Source: Mermis nigrescens (taxonomy: Eukaryota > Nematoda > Enoplea > Mermithida > Mermithidae). From it: 64,000 nucleotides of DNA. The stretch covers positions 1 through 64,000 of the forward strand of contig JAVLUZ010000007.1 in assembly GCA_036768485.1 (NCBI GenBank), written 5' to 3'. Under the pieces are notes generated by a model, which was given only the letters and a program-made list of their open reading frames with translations, was not told where the DNA came from and did not search any database. The position numbers and the translations under genes were made by a program. Below are positions 45,742-57,693 of this stretch, one piece after another (position 1 is the stretch's first letter; every line of letters starts with the position of its first letter).

Positions 45742-48523
45742 CTTGATGACGATAGAAAGAAATAAATCAATATGCTAATTTCCCGTTATATTTAGGTTAA
45801 GTAACAACTTTATTATACGCGGCAACGCAAACAATGCGGGCTAAGATGTACAACAGTGTAAAGTGAGAAAAACATCGTACAGTGTAAACTAAGGAAAATG
45901 TATCACATTGTAAACAGATAACTCTAAATGCAGAATTATAACGTAATTTATTAACAAGCTTCAATATACATGTACATTCTAATGAAACGAATAGCTTAAG
46001 TGTAAAATGAAATTGTGAATATACGAATCGCTCAGCATAATAACGCATTCAACGAATGATGCTTTTTTACACTGCGAAACAACGACAAATGTTTACTTGA
46101 TTAGCCAAAAGAATAAATGACCGATTCGTCGATTCTTCAACGCCCTTTTGAGCAAAAATTCGCCTCGTCGATAAATGGTTCGTATTTGAGGACCTATAAT
46201 ACGAATATATATGAACTTACTAAATATCATTTAACTTTGAATTTCTACTAATATTTCAACGTTTACGATTTTTACATTTATTAATTTTAATTTTATTTTT
46301 ACTACGTAGGAATTTATTTCATGTATAATGAGGATGTAAGGAGGAATTTAGGTAGTTTGAAAACATTTTAAAAACGCAAATTTTTTGGCAAAAATAAGAA
46401 CGGAAACGGCTGAAAGCTGAAAATTTTCAGCAAAAATGTGTTACATTTTAGAATCATTTAAATCACTATACTTTTAACGCTGCCAACATATTCATATCAA
46501 AAGAACATCTGTCGATTTGTTTTTTTTAAAAAAATGCCGATAATTAAAGTTAGAAAACATTGGCCCAAAAAGCTTCATCGTCAAAGTTTCAAAGCTGGGA
46601 ACTATATTGAAAAACTCTCGAATCGGCAACAAATAGTAAATATAATAATTTGTAATTATTATGAAATAATAGAAAAATCAAATTTCAATTAATTCTGATA
46701 GGTATGTAAGAAATGAAGTAAATCCTACCAAACAAGGGCACAGGGAGGGTTGAGAGGGATAACCCCTCGCATGAAAATTTTGGAGGGGTGAGCCCACTAA
46801 TTTATTAAAAAGTGTCCTTTTTGGGCTAAAAAACGATGGGTACACATCGAGAACACTCGTTTTTGGACGTATGAGACAATGCTCGCTCTTTTTAGAACAT
46901 AAACACGCGAAAGAAATCTAAAAAAATTTGAAAAATCAAGTTAATTGAACAAAATATGGTCAAAAAAACGTGCACATGACACGAAGCGCCGAATATTCGA
47001 CATTCTTGAACTAAAAACTCCTAAAACGGGCACACTTTTTACAATTTTTGTCAACTTTTACAAAAAAAATCGACAATTCTGGGGGTCGCAGCATTTTGTG
47101 GGGGTCAGTTGCCATTATGGGGGTAAAAAAACATTTGTAAGTTACTGCTAGGAAAATTTTGATTTTATAGTGAAATATGCTGCCCTATTAACAAAAGTTT
47201 CGGTCAGCCTGGTCAGTTTAGGGCAAAAGTATTAGTTCTTCCATTGTGTTACAATTTTTGTCAATTGCCTGCCGCATTATAAAGAATTATTCACTCCAAA
47301 AGATTGCCTGAAATGGGCAATTTTTAGCAAAAAATACATGCCAGACCTCAGAAATCACATTTTCATATGCTTGAATAGATAACGATATCAATATATCATA
47401 AGTAAAAACGCATGTCATCATCAGCTATGTGACTATTTTCGGATTTGACCCCGCTCCGGTCATTCCAACCATGCCCACCTAGGCAATACAAAGTTTGACT
47501 GATAAATTTACGCACATTTTGCCAAAATCGCTTGACAGTCGGGTGGGTTATAATGTTATTTAAAAAATGGCTCTTAGATAAGTCGGAAAATTTCTACGCA
47601 CATATATCGGTTTGTAAAAAACAAATCTCACAGTATGCAATCGGAATCTGAATCCACTTTAAAAAATAAATATAAAAGCTGAGGAATAAAAAAATGAAAT
47701 TAACTAAATAAAAACTAAAAAAATATTAAGTGCGAAATTTACTCTTTGATGCTTCTTTAATCAAGAATGAGTTCAAAGAAGGCGGCCGAGTGCCACGCTT
47801 ATCGCTTGAGCGAAATCTCACTGTATATTCTTTACACCTTATATACATTTTATATTTTGAGCTCATCACCAGACTTTAGAGTAAAAATTTGGATTTTGTG
47901 CCAGTTACTCACTTTTCGATTCGTCAAGTATTTTAATTAATTTTCTGTTTTTTTTCTAAAATCTTGGTAAACTTTGTATTTTCTTTTGTATAATTTTATG
48001 CAACTTGTTTACATATAATTTGTATTTTATAATCAACTTTTACATATTGGAATTTTATACAATTTTAGCGATTTATGACCAAAAACAGAACGCAATTAAA
48101 AACTTAAAGCGCAAAAAGCCTAAAAACAAATAACTTTATTAAAAATTTAATTCCGCAAGTTGACGTTAAAGCATTTCAATATAAATAGCGTCAAACGTAA
48201 ATAAAAACCAATATACAATCAAAATAAAATGAAAAAGAAAAACAAGTGAGTCAAAAATTACGCAAACGCAAAAAAAACAAAAAAAAACGGCGAACAAATC
48301 ATGATTTTGAGTACGTTCACTGATATTCGATTCCATCCGTAGAAATGATCAAACTAGAAAACTAGAAATGGAAGATAAAAAGCACCGCTTAATCGATCAC
48401 TCCATCCATTTGCTCAAATACATATTTGAAATAATTGTTTTGGCCCCTTCAAAACACGTGTGCACAATACAATATACATTGCACGTGTATGAATAGGAAA
48501 ATGAAAATAATGATCAACGACAT
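45742..48523. other. PI3K intron sequence; no further exon recognised
   Basis: The PI3K segment equivalent to LLVRFLLKKAL..GHFFFWHLK should lie between here and 51020, but I could not recognise it on the minus strand. About 46780-47130 is a family B-like element with GGGGGTCGCAGCATTTTG. The rest is AT-rich. Confidence 0.4.
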
Positions 48524-49123
48524 CAGTGGCGGATCTAGGATTTTCCGACGTGGGGGGCCCGACTTTTCCAAAGAACAGCCAAAACCAGGTCCAAAATTTG
48601 CCCTTCACGTGCAGAATAGCTTTTTTCCAGCGTTTTACGTCGTCTACCTTAATTCGAAATAACTTTTAACACGTCATTTTTTCGGAAATTTTTCTAAATT
48701 TTCATAATTTTGTGCTAGATAAATGAATAAATTTCATAGATATCAGCGAAAACTCTGGCGCGAAGCGCCGAAAAATTCGATAAATTTCGGCAAAAATACG
48801 TTCAGACCCTTGATTTACTGCTCAATTTTCTGTATTTGCGGAATTTAACGCGGCCTTGAAAATAGAATAAATCTTAGCTGAAATAGCTGTTGCTGCACTT
48901 GAAATTGTTTTAAAATATAGTCCATTAACAAAAAATAATTTCTAGGTCGTCAAGAAAAAAATGTGATCAATAGGCATTATCCGGCGCAAAGCGCAGGGAA
49001 AATTTTAGGAATTGTGATCACTGACGGCCAAAAATCATTGCAAATAACATAACCATTCTTTATCTCGCCAACTGTTTTTGGCAAATAGGGGCGCCCCGCC
49101 CCCCCCCCCTAAATCCGCCCATG
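48524..49123. mobile_element. 600-bp hAT-like MITE (CAGTGGCGGATCTAGG end)
   Basis: The ends are CAGTGGCGGATCTAGG and CCCCTAAATCCGCCCATG. The flanks AACGACAT and AACCAGAT agree at 6 of 8 positions. It contains an exact GGCGCGAAGCGCC at 48757-48769 and a variant at about 48981. It lies in the PI3K intron. Confidence 0.82.
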
Positions 49124-49382
49124 AACCAGATGAGTAAATAAGTTATGGGCATTATAATAGGTAAAAAATCAAATAATAAAATTAATCAGTATATAAACCT
49201 GTAAAAACTAATAGAAAAATTCATGAATTAGTTAATACATTTAAAAAATTCGAGCGACTCAAACAAAAACATAAAAAGGACATGAATCAACATTTTAATA
49301 GATACGTAGATCAATATCGATGCTTTAAACATGCTTTATGTTTAGATATATATGCACATGTAATTTGACTATGAAGAAGCAT

Positions 49383-49579
49383 GAATGTAACGGCTCGAAA
49401 TTTTGAGTTTAGTCGCAGCCAATTTTAGAGAGCGGGAGTAGATGACCTTAAATTTTTGGTCAAGAAGGGCCAAAAAATTCAATTTTCAACAAAAGTCGGG
49501 GGTGGTGTCAAAAGTGCCTGGCTTTGAAGGAATGGGGGGCAACCAACTTTGGATGGGCGATCCCCGCCCCTGTTACATG
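49383..49579. mobile_element. Family D MITE
   Basis: It begins AATGTAACGGCTCGAAATTTTG and ends CCGCCCCTGTTACATG, with GGGCAACCAACTTTGGATGG inside. Confidence 0.7.
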
Positions 49580-50224
49580 TATATTTGGAATGGAGTAAAA
49601 GTGAAGACGCATCCTCCCAAATTTCTAGGCTAAGACGAATATGTAGCTACTAGTACAGATTTAGCTGAAAACCGCAGCAAGGTCTTAGGCGGAACTTAAA
49701 TCTAGTGCGAAATACTGTTTTCATGGTTATATTATATAACATTTCACATACAGTACCTACGCAAAATTAAAAGCATAACCATGCATAATAAGTAAGTATG
49801 ATCACGACAAAGAACCGTTAATAATTAATTAATTCAGGTAAACATGCACACTTGGGGTATCCCTACCAGGACTTCCGGAAGGCATACCCCTCAGGCTGTT
49901 TCAAAGCTAAACCTGCCATTCGAACCATGGGAAAGCGTTAAATGACGCCTACCTAACCGTATACTTTCAAGTATATATACTAATTTTTCGTGCAGTATAC
50001 TGTCCTGTCCAATGAATTCATACACACAATTTTCTTCCATTATTTTGTATATTTCGGATGTTGCGGGTCATTTAATCGCCCTTATTGTTATTGTTTTTAT
50101 ACAAATTTGATTATAAATATTCATGAAAATGAATTAAAACGAATCAAGATTCAAAATTTGCGAAAATTTGACAATAAGCAGGTAGAAAAATGACTCATTT
50201 ACCCCCCCCTACTCCCTTAAGGAA

Positions 50225-50575
50225 ATTGATCTTGTGCATGTATGATGTCAGGTAGACATACATAGAGCATTTAACTACTGCAGAATTATGTATATACGCT
50301 TTGTAAATACACTACAGTACAAGTCAATGGTTACTGAGAAGTTATGCTGAAAGCTAAACAGAATAAGATACATCGAGTCAAGAAAAAGCATTCAACTTCT
50401 CCTACAGTACATCGTACAACATGTCCAGTGTCCATACCACAGTACACCTATGTAGAGTACGATTATCCTCAAAACGGACCCGAATACGATACATCAGGTA
50501 ATGACAAAGCATTCAACAACTAATACAGTACACCTTAGTGTTTACCTAAGCTATAGTACACCCATGAGTAATGAG
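50225..50575. repeat. ~120-bp tandem units derived from the end of PI3K exon D
   Basis: Motifs like AGATACATCAGGTAA followed by AAAGCATTCAAC occur near 50361 and 50482, with a weaker one near 50235. The same sequence at 51023-51053 is the coding 3' end of exon D. Subtracting the MITE at 50576-50989 and one target copy brings the exon 119 bp from the nearest unit, against 121 bp between the two clear units. The array therefore includes the exon end. Confidence 0.75.
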
Positions 50576-50989
50576 CATACATGCCCAGCATGGGAATACT
50601 GGTGGGGGAGGATCGAAATTATAATAGTGCGTTTTTTGGGCCCAAAAATGGTACGTACGCGTGAAAGACATAGTTTTTAAGCGTTTCTGACGATGCTCCA
50701 TCTTTCTAGAGCATCAAGACATTAAAAAAATTCCGAAATAATCATACAAGTCGGAAAAGCCTGAAAGAAATATAATTATAAGATGAGTATAATGGCGCGA
50801 AGCGCCAACAATTTGTCACTTTCGAGCAAATAGGTGGCTAAAAACGCTGAAAAAAGCACCTTTCCTCAAATTTTTGGAAAACTGCTAGAAACTTTCGAAA
50901 AATCGCCAATTCTGGGGAGGGGTGGAAAAAGTTTCGGAGGGGGGTGACAATTTTTCTGGCTTTAAACATTCCCCCCAAGATCGTGTATG
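50576..50989. mobile_element. Family B MITE splitting the tandem array
   Basis: The ends are CATACATGCCCAGCATGG and CCCCAAGATCGTGTATG. The flanks GTAATGAG and GTACATGA are similar but shifted. It contains an exact GGCGCGAAGCGCC at 50794-50806 and lies about 30 bp inside the intron from the exon D donor. Confidence 0.8.
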
Positions 50990-51020
50990 GTACATGAATG
51001 CGGTCATTCTAAGAACGAAC

Positions 51021-51270
51021 CTGAACAAGATACATCAGGTAAAGATAGAGCATTCGATCGCTGGTATTTTGATTGAGGCACTTGACGGCGAAGGCGCGAA
51101 CCGATTTGTCGGGGTATCTGGCGTGCAAGAGTTCTAGAGCGGTCTCAAATCGAATGCCGGTCGGCCAATCGTCCAATAGCGTTTGAACCTGAGCCGATTC
51201 GTCGCGGCACCGCCAGCTGGCCGCGTCCAACAATCGGGGCAGCGAGTCGGGCTGCGTCTTACAGTATTCC
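51021..51270 (-). CDS. PI3K: Class I PI3K catalytic subunit exon D (helical/PIK domain)
   Basis: The 250-nt exon encodes (R)EYCKTQPDSLPRLLDAASW, then RCRDESAQVQTLLDDWP, TGIRFETALELLHARYPDKS and VRAFAVKCLNQNTSDRMLYL, ending YLMYLVQ. It aligns along its length with the PIK helical domain of p110 proteins (LPKLLLSVKW.SRDEVAQM..L..WP...PE.A.ELLD..YPD..VR.FAV.CL). The acceptor is ATTAAG|G and the donor CAG|GTTCGT. The first base completes an Arg codon begun in exon C (AG|G), so the phases agree. The 3' end of the exon also occurs as intronic tandem copies. Confidence 0.95.
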
Positions 51271-51870
51271 CTTAATATTACTTTGTTTTATTTATTACCG
51301 TATGCCACTGTACAAAAATTGTCTTACTGTAACCTGTTCTACGTAAGCAAGTTCGAGGCAAATGTTCACATTACATCTAAATATATTAATTACTAGGGAA
51401 AAAGTGAATGCAATCTTCCCATACTAGCTTGTTCCTCAGTTTACGCCACATTGGCACGGCTATACTGATTATGGTAAAAAATTGAAATGGCTAAAATTAA
51501 AAAAAATCGAATGTATTTGTTGTAAAATCTTTAAATTATTGGTGCTTTGTGCTGGATGCGAATATTTTCCATCATTTTGGCTCAAGCGCATCCAAAAAAT
51601 GACAATTTTTGTATAGCTCTTTTTAGTAAAAAAATTTTTTGTAAGGAAATTGATTTTTATGACCTCAATGGATATAGCATGCCGAAAAATGTGGAATAAG
51701 TTAAAATTAGTAGACCATGGTAAAAAAGGACTATGTATGTTTAAACCGTACAAACAACCTTTCATCCTCGATTTACAACACCAGCACGGTGTATGAACAA
51801 ATTTTGTATATACTAATTTGAAGATTTTAAGACGGCTATTTTTCAAAAATAGAATATGTCGAGGTCGGAG
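51271..51870. other. PI3K intron, no exon seen
   Basis: AT-rich. The 134-aa minus frame at 51469-51873 is rich in F, I, K and N, has no recognisable domain, and includes a degraded hairpin (GGTGCTTTGTGCTGG), so it is probably repeat-derived. Confidence 0.4.
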
Positions 51871-52290
51871 CACACATGCACATAGGGGGGGGGTGAGGGG
51901 GGTATTACCCCCCTGAGAGTCAGCTAGACCGGTACTGTTCGGCGATTTTGAGCAAACAGGTCTTGTTCTGCATCATTTTTGACATCAAAATCAGTAAAAA
52001 TGTCAAAATTTTTCCGGCGCTTCGCGCCAGATTAGTACTTTTAAGTACTTTTTACTCAAAAAGCGCCCAAAATTGATAAATTTTTGCATTTTTTAGTGTT
52101 AAAAGTGATATAATGCAGTCAAAATGGACTAAAAATGCTTTTTAAAATGTGTTATTAATACAAAAAAACGTTTTATAGGCTATTTTGACCATTTTGATTA
52201 TTAAAACAGCAGAAAAAATCGTGAACGTTAAATTTACTGTTTTAGATTTTTGGCATTTCACCCCCCTGCCGACCCTGACCTTGTGCACCT
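51871..52290. mobile_element. Family C MITE with perfect 8-bp target duplication
   Basis: It starts CACACATGCACATAGG followed by a G-run and GGTATTACCCCCC, and ends CTGACCTTGTGCACCTATG. GGTCGGAG is present on both sides (51863-51870 and 52291-52298). It contains an exact GGCGCTTCGCGCC at 52016-52028. Confidence 0.92.
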
Positions 52291-52298
52291 ATGGGTCG

Positions 52299-53150
52299 GA
52301 GGTGCAATATTTGGCCATTAGCAATATCTAGCAAACAATTTACAAAAAACGTTTGATACGCTTTTATTCTCACATGATGATAAAATTGACAAATTTCAAG
52401 AGAAATTTCCCGCAAAAGGTTTTCAATGAAACCGTTCGAAACTTCAAGACGGCAGCTCCTTAAGACCAAATTCAATGAGTCTGGAAGAGCAAAAGCGCGA
52501 AAAGACGTCAAAATTATATTCCGGGGTCAACTGGATTCTATGGTCTGCCTTTCAAACTCGGCACGCCCATAATATGCGCAGCATCCAGCTCAGCTTCGCT
52601 TCATTATTATTTCCATACGAATTATTCGAGATGTTCAAATTTTTCGGTAAAATATATGCCATTAATTTCTTCGATGTTGCCAAATTTAAATATTTCGAAG
52701 TTTGGTTTTAAAGAACGAATCGAAAGTCAAATTATTAGTATTTGAATATTTCGGTATTTAATAATTGCTGAGAAAAATAATTTTAAAGTGAGTTTATTTC
52801 TTGAAATGAATATTTGAAGCATTTCATGCGAAGCAATAAATAAAGACATGTCAAATTGTTTTCCAAACTAGTATAAACAGCTTGCACAGCAAGGAATAAA
52901 GAACCAAAAGAAATTGAAAACTTGAACAAATTATTTACGAAACCTGAGAAAAGGTGAACATTTTGAATTGAAACTTGTGCAGATCAAAATTTCAGAATGA
53001 ATAAGACGCCAGTAATAGAATATATCGAAAAGCTGAGACGAAAAACCGACGATTTGATTGAATAAAAGAAATGCATAATATTAATTTGGAGCTTTCCTGT
53101 GTCTGTCAGTCCGTCTGTCAGCCTGCGGAAAAAGTTTTTACTGTTACATG
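52299..53150. other. Unassigned coding-like patches in PI3K intron
   Basis: On the minus strand 52300-52511 reads LRSCRLEVSNGFIENLLREI then ICQFYHHVRIKAYQTFF. Neighbouring frames read LTPEYNFDVFSRFCSS and SEAELDAAHIMGVPSLKGRP. These are less biased than most chance frames here but do not form one protein, and I do not recognise a family. The rest is AT-rich. Confidence 0.3.
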
Positions 53151-53482
53151 CAGTGATCGTACGGGGACCCCGACCCCGAAAACCTCAACCCCGATCCCCG
53201 ACCGGGGACAAGATTTTTCGAGTCGGGGTTGAACCTTTTTTCGGGAGTTGCGAAATATAGCATTTAATTTTTTGGTACATAGTAGAGTTGTATAAATAGC
53301 AAATAAATTCAGCAAACACCAAACAAGGATGATTCATTCACGAGCATAATGAATTTGTTAAACTCGACGCTCGCGATATTTCATAAAATGTACGCCTAGT
53401 CGCCATGTTGTTAACACGTACATGCATACATGTTCGCATATTTATCACCATAAAGTGCGCCAAAATTACTGATACACGGAAT

Positions 53483-55467
53483 CACAAGCGTAGCCAGGGG
53501 GGCATTGGGGGCACACGCCCCTACAAAATGTTTAAGAAATTATGTTGATTTTTATGGCGCAATGTGTCCAGAACATTGAGTTCAAAAAGGCACAAAGGTC
53601 AAAATTTTCCGGCGCTTCGCGCCGAGTCATTATTATTTATTGTTATACAGGTCCAATGAGTTTAAAAGCTTGAATCTGTTAAAATAATCCAGCACTTCGC
53701 ATCACTTTGGTGATTTAATGCACTATGAGTTCATTGAATGAAACTGCACATGCTTGTTGAGCATAATAGTAAAAGTGCGAAAATGTTTGCGTGCCAATTT
53801 GTCTATTCTCAGCTTTGTTTATCTTTCTTTACAAGGACCCATTATTCTATTTTAAATGAAAGACAAGGCCAAATTTTCTTGTGTTTTTGCGCATTTTCTG
53901 TTTTCTGAACTACCTAATAAGAAGGCCACCAATGTTGCTCGAAAAGGTAAGAACAAAATTCTCATTGATACATCTTTCAATGACTTGTTGGTAGCGACTC
54001 TCCGTTGCTGCGCATATACTTAGCAGAGGTCGAAAAACGCATTTCAGCTCAGAAGTCTTGTGCAGTGTAGGAGTTCATCAATTTTAAGTGTTTTGAGGCT
54101 TAATTCAGAACCGAGATTTTGCCGATTTTGCGAAAATTTTAACATTTCAAATTAAAAATTGGAGTGCTTTTTTACAAAATTTCCCGGGGTTCTGCCCCGG
54201 ACCCCGCTAGGGGCGCTTGAGCGCGCCACCCCAGACCCCCAGCCGTACAATCTTGTTCTACATGTGCAAAGAGATTTTTAGGAGGACATAAAAGGTAAGA
54301 GGATTAGGAATTTCAGAAATTTCCGGCGCTTCGCGCCACAATTAGTTTATCTGTTCTGTATGATTTAAGCGGTATAAATTGAGTCTATAAGAGTAAAATG
54401 TCAAAATTTTCCTGTGCATAGCACCGCCGATTACCGTCTTTCTTTTTGTAAAGCTCCAGCATTGCGTTTAAAAGTCTGAATCAGTCAAAATATCTTCATA
54501 CTAAGTTGATAATTCGTAGTTTTCCTGTTCTGCTCTGTCAGACTATTAGTATTCACTAGGGATGCAGCGGATACCCGCACCCGCTATCACCCGCTTCTTT
54601 TTTGGTACCCGCACCCGCTATTCCAAGATTTTGCTACCCGCACCCGCTACAAATATCATGATAAAACAGCGGGTGGCGGATAATATCTGAATATATAATT
54701 TACTTCAAAATTGCTTTCAAATTAATTTAATTAGAATAATTCATAAGTTGCTGGCCCAACGGCGGCGCCAAAACGTCGTAGACCCCTTTTAAGAAGAGAA
54801 TGACAACAACAAGTGGCTAAACATTTTATTCTGCAAAGTGCGAATATATTACTCATTTTGGTCAATGATATCATTGCCAATTTACTTATCTTTAATCTGC
54901 AAATCTAATCCATTGAGAGTGTAGTCTGCAGATAAAAAGACAATCAGCTCGAAGATTAATATGAATTTCACACACAGTAAATAACTGCATTAAGCGGACG
55001 AAAAATTGAGCATTTCTAGACCTATTCATTTTAATGCTATATCTTTCACTGCTAAGGACACACTGCTCTACCCTAAATGAATAAAGCCCGCTATTTTTAA
55101 GGTGCGACACTGGCACCCGCTAAAGCAAAATTTTGGCACCCGCACCTGCTATTCCAAAGAATGTGCACCCGCTGCATCCCTAGTATTCGCAGAGCTACAA
55201 CGTGTTAAGCGCGGTAAAAAATGACTGAATTTCTTGGTGCTTTGCGCCACTTACAATTTTCGAACTGTTTGTCAATAAAACGGCCGTAAATTCTACATGA
55301 AAACGGTAAAAATTTTAAAAATTTTCGGCGCTTCGCGCCACATTACACTTTTTGAATTTTTCGATCGTCAGAAACCCTTACATAAATTAGCTTGGCCTCA
55401 CAAGCTAGAGGTCGAAAAACTCAGTTCAACGTTACTGGCATTCAATGCAGAAGTAACCACGCGTCTG
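53483..55467. mobile_element. Second-level nested element (AGGCGTAGCC type)
   Basis: The left end is CACAAGCGTAGCCAGG and the right end a diverged CCACGCGTCTG. CACGGAAT flanks both sides (53475-53482 and 55468-55475), a perfect 8-bp duplication. It interrupts the outer element's transposase reading frame just before the motif RNRLPPKNAEKL. Exact hairpins lie at 53611, 54325 and 55327. Confidence 0.85.
54557..55182. mobile_element. Third-level nested hAT element (TAGGGATGCAGCGG ends)
   Basis: The inverted ends are TAGGGATGCAGCGG and CCGCTGCATCCCTA. TACCCGCACCCGC-type repeats lie inside both. The flanks GTATTCAC (54549-54556) and GTATTCGC (55183-55190) match at 7 of 8 positions. TAGGGATGCA is a well-known hAT-type terminus. 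The minus frame at 54892-55116 has no recognisable transposase motif. Confidence 0.9.
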
Positions 55468-55601
55468 CACGGAATAGGTTGCCGCCCAAAAATGCTGAAA
55501 AGCTAATTTGGCTCCTCTACAATCAGCGCGCCATAGAATACCGTTTAGAAAAAACGGTGAAAGAATACGAAAAAGCGAGAGCGATTAGTGATTTAAATTG
55601 A
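55468..55601 (+). pseudogene. hAT transposase C-terminal dimerisation region
   Basis: It reads RNRLPPKNAEKLIWLLYNQR then AIEYRLEKTVKEYEKARAIS and DLN with a stop. The pattern R..L.P.NAEKL followed by a hydrophobic run is the conserved C-terminal dimerisation segment of hAT transposases. The upstream part has been separated by the nested insertion and is not readable, so the gene is dead. Confidence 0.72.
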
Positions 55602-55859
55602 AAGGAATACTTAAATTGCTAAAACCATGTTTGAACTTGGAATGAAAGATAAAATGTCGAACATAACCAGCTTTATTAGTATACTCTACAATTAAGTGAA
55701 GGCATCGTTTTTATCCTTTTTAAATTGGTATGTATATAATCATGCAATGTTAACTGTTAATCTTCAACCCCGATCCCGACCTCGAAGACCTGGGGTTTTA
55801 TCCCCGACCCCGACCGGGGGTGAAAATCTGACCCCGTACGATCACTGGTTACATGGAAT

Positions 55860-56290
55860 CATACATGCACATATGTAGGGGAAGGGGTGGGTAAGGGGTA
55901 TCACCCCTGAAGGGTCAACCGGAGAGATACTATCCAGCGATTTTGAGCTGATGGAACGTTTTGCATCATTTTTGAGGTCAAAAACAGTAAAAACGTCAAA
56001 ATTTTTCCGGCGCTTCACGCCAGATTAGTACTTTTTAAAGTATTTTTCACTCAAAAAGGCGCCCAAAATTGATACATTTTTGCATTTTTCAGTGTTTAAA
56101 GCGATATAATGCAGACAAAATAGACTAAAAACGCTTTTAAAATGCTATATTACCACGAAAAAAGTTTTACAGGCTATTTTGACCAATTTGATCGCAAGAA
56201 CGACAAAAAATTCTAAACGTTAAATTTACTGTTTTTGATTTTTATAGATTTCACCCCCCCCCCCCCCGCCGACCCTGACCTTGTGCACCG
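55860..56290. mobile_element. Family C MITE
   Basis: It begins CATACATGCACATATGTAGG with GGTATCACCCCTGAAGGG and ends CCGCCGACCCTGACC then TTGTGCACC. It carries a variant hairpin, GGCGCTTCACGCC, near 56009. The flanks show no duplication. Confidence 0.72.
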
Positions 56291-57693
56291 AAGCACGGGA
56301 TGCTCTTCATATTCCAATATAAGGGGTATCCCGGGCTCCAGATTCCGAATTAATGATTAGACTGGCCCGATAGGGTGGCTGGAACTCGGAAGCAACGGGT
56401 TATTTGAAAAATTTTTAACGCTCCTAGCGGCGCCGCAGGGCTACTACTATGACGTCAGTCTAGGCCAGCTTTTACTGCTGTCGAATAATGTAAACCATTT
56501 TATGCTGCGGTGTAAACTAGCCGAAAACCGTGAGAAAAACGCTTTATGAAACTGCATTTCGCCAATATCTCAAATCGTACCTATTGAATTTTAAGCTGAA
56601 TTCCAAGCAATTCTTATTAATGCTGACCTTGCTGTAAAATTTAGAGGAAATTAAGGGATTAGTTTTTTTGTGATAAAGGAGCCGAAACGCACCGTTTCTA
56701 AGTATAATGCAAAATTTAGGGTTTTTGTCTCTTTATAAAATCACAGCATGAATTTTACTCCTCAAATATAGTCCCTGGGGTTTGTTGGACCTCATACTCC
56801 GGATTGACTACTTAAAATTTTTGGAAGGGTAGGTACCTAAAACAGCTTAAAAACAGGTTATTGAAAATAATGCAAGGTTCAGAAAATATATGACTAATCC
56901 ATAAGGGCCAGCTCGCTGCAAACCAAATTAGACATATCAACTTATAAATGCTCTTGGTGTAAACAAAAAAGGCGTTTTCAAAAATATTAACACGATTTCG
57001 GATATCTCCGTTTCTAACGCATAAATTTACATTGAACTTTTTGCGTTTGTTTACGATGCGGACAAACTTTCCTTTACTTCGTTTACACTTTGCAATGCCC
57101 TCCAATTGTCACACGAACGGGAAAATGAAGCACAAGAAACTTTAGTAAAATGCACGAAATAAAGTGATTCATTGTAAAGTGATTAAAGAAATCTGTTGAG
57201 CTAAAGTTCCATTCCAAACGGCCCATTTACGCTACGTGTTATTACTGTAATTGGTTCGGAGCACAAGTGGCATCTTCGATTATCCTCCGTACCCGGCTGG
57301 TTGCTTTAAAACTCTTCGCATTGATGTTTCACGCGCTTTTCCTAACATATGGCGCATCTAATAAACTGATACAACGACCTAAACCATAAAATATCCTGCT
57401 ACAGTAATAAGCCGTAAAGCCAAAATGGGCCGTTTGGAATGGAACAGACCATAGTAATCAATTAATTATGATATTCAGTCATTGTTCTACAGTTTATCTA
57501 TTAATATACTAAGTTATATGATTAGTCATAGGTACACGTGCACTGCAAACGAATAGGGCAGCTATTATAGTCCAACTGATAGCATTGCATACGTCGCAAT
57601 AAAGAAATTCCTCGATTTGTCGATCTATCCAGTTTCAAAATATTCATGTAATAAATATATATACATGTTCATAAAGTACATACGCCGTATAAC
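56291..57693. other. PI3K intron, no exon seen
   Basis: Contains TGTAAAC-rich stretches (56480-56560 and 57050-57090) reminiscent of the left edge of the window. A pair of inverted phrases, CCATTCCAAACGGCCCATTT (57210-57229) and AATGGGCCGTTTGGAATGG (57424-57442), forms roughly 19-bp inverted ends of a ~233-bp unit. The 97-aa minus frame at 56812-57105 has no recognisable domain. Confidence 0.5.

Larger units (their letters stand above)
53151..55847. mobile_element. hAT element (CAGTGATCGTACGGGG ends), outer of three nested
   Basis: The inverted ends are CAGTGATCGTACGGGG and CCCCGTACGATCACTG. GTTACATG flanks both sides exactly (53143-53150 and 55848-55855). CCCCGAC repeats lie just inside each end. 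It keeps a transposase C-terminal region (55468-55601), split from the left part by the element at 53483-55467. It is inserted in the PI3K intron between exons C and D. Confidence 0.93.

Noticed and set aside
51469..51873. 134-aa minus-strand frame in the PI3K intron
   Set aside because: Rich in F, I, K and N, no domain, and it includes a degraded hairpin motif, so repeat origin is more likely.
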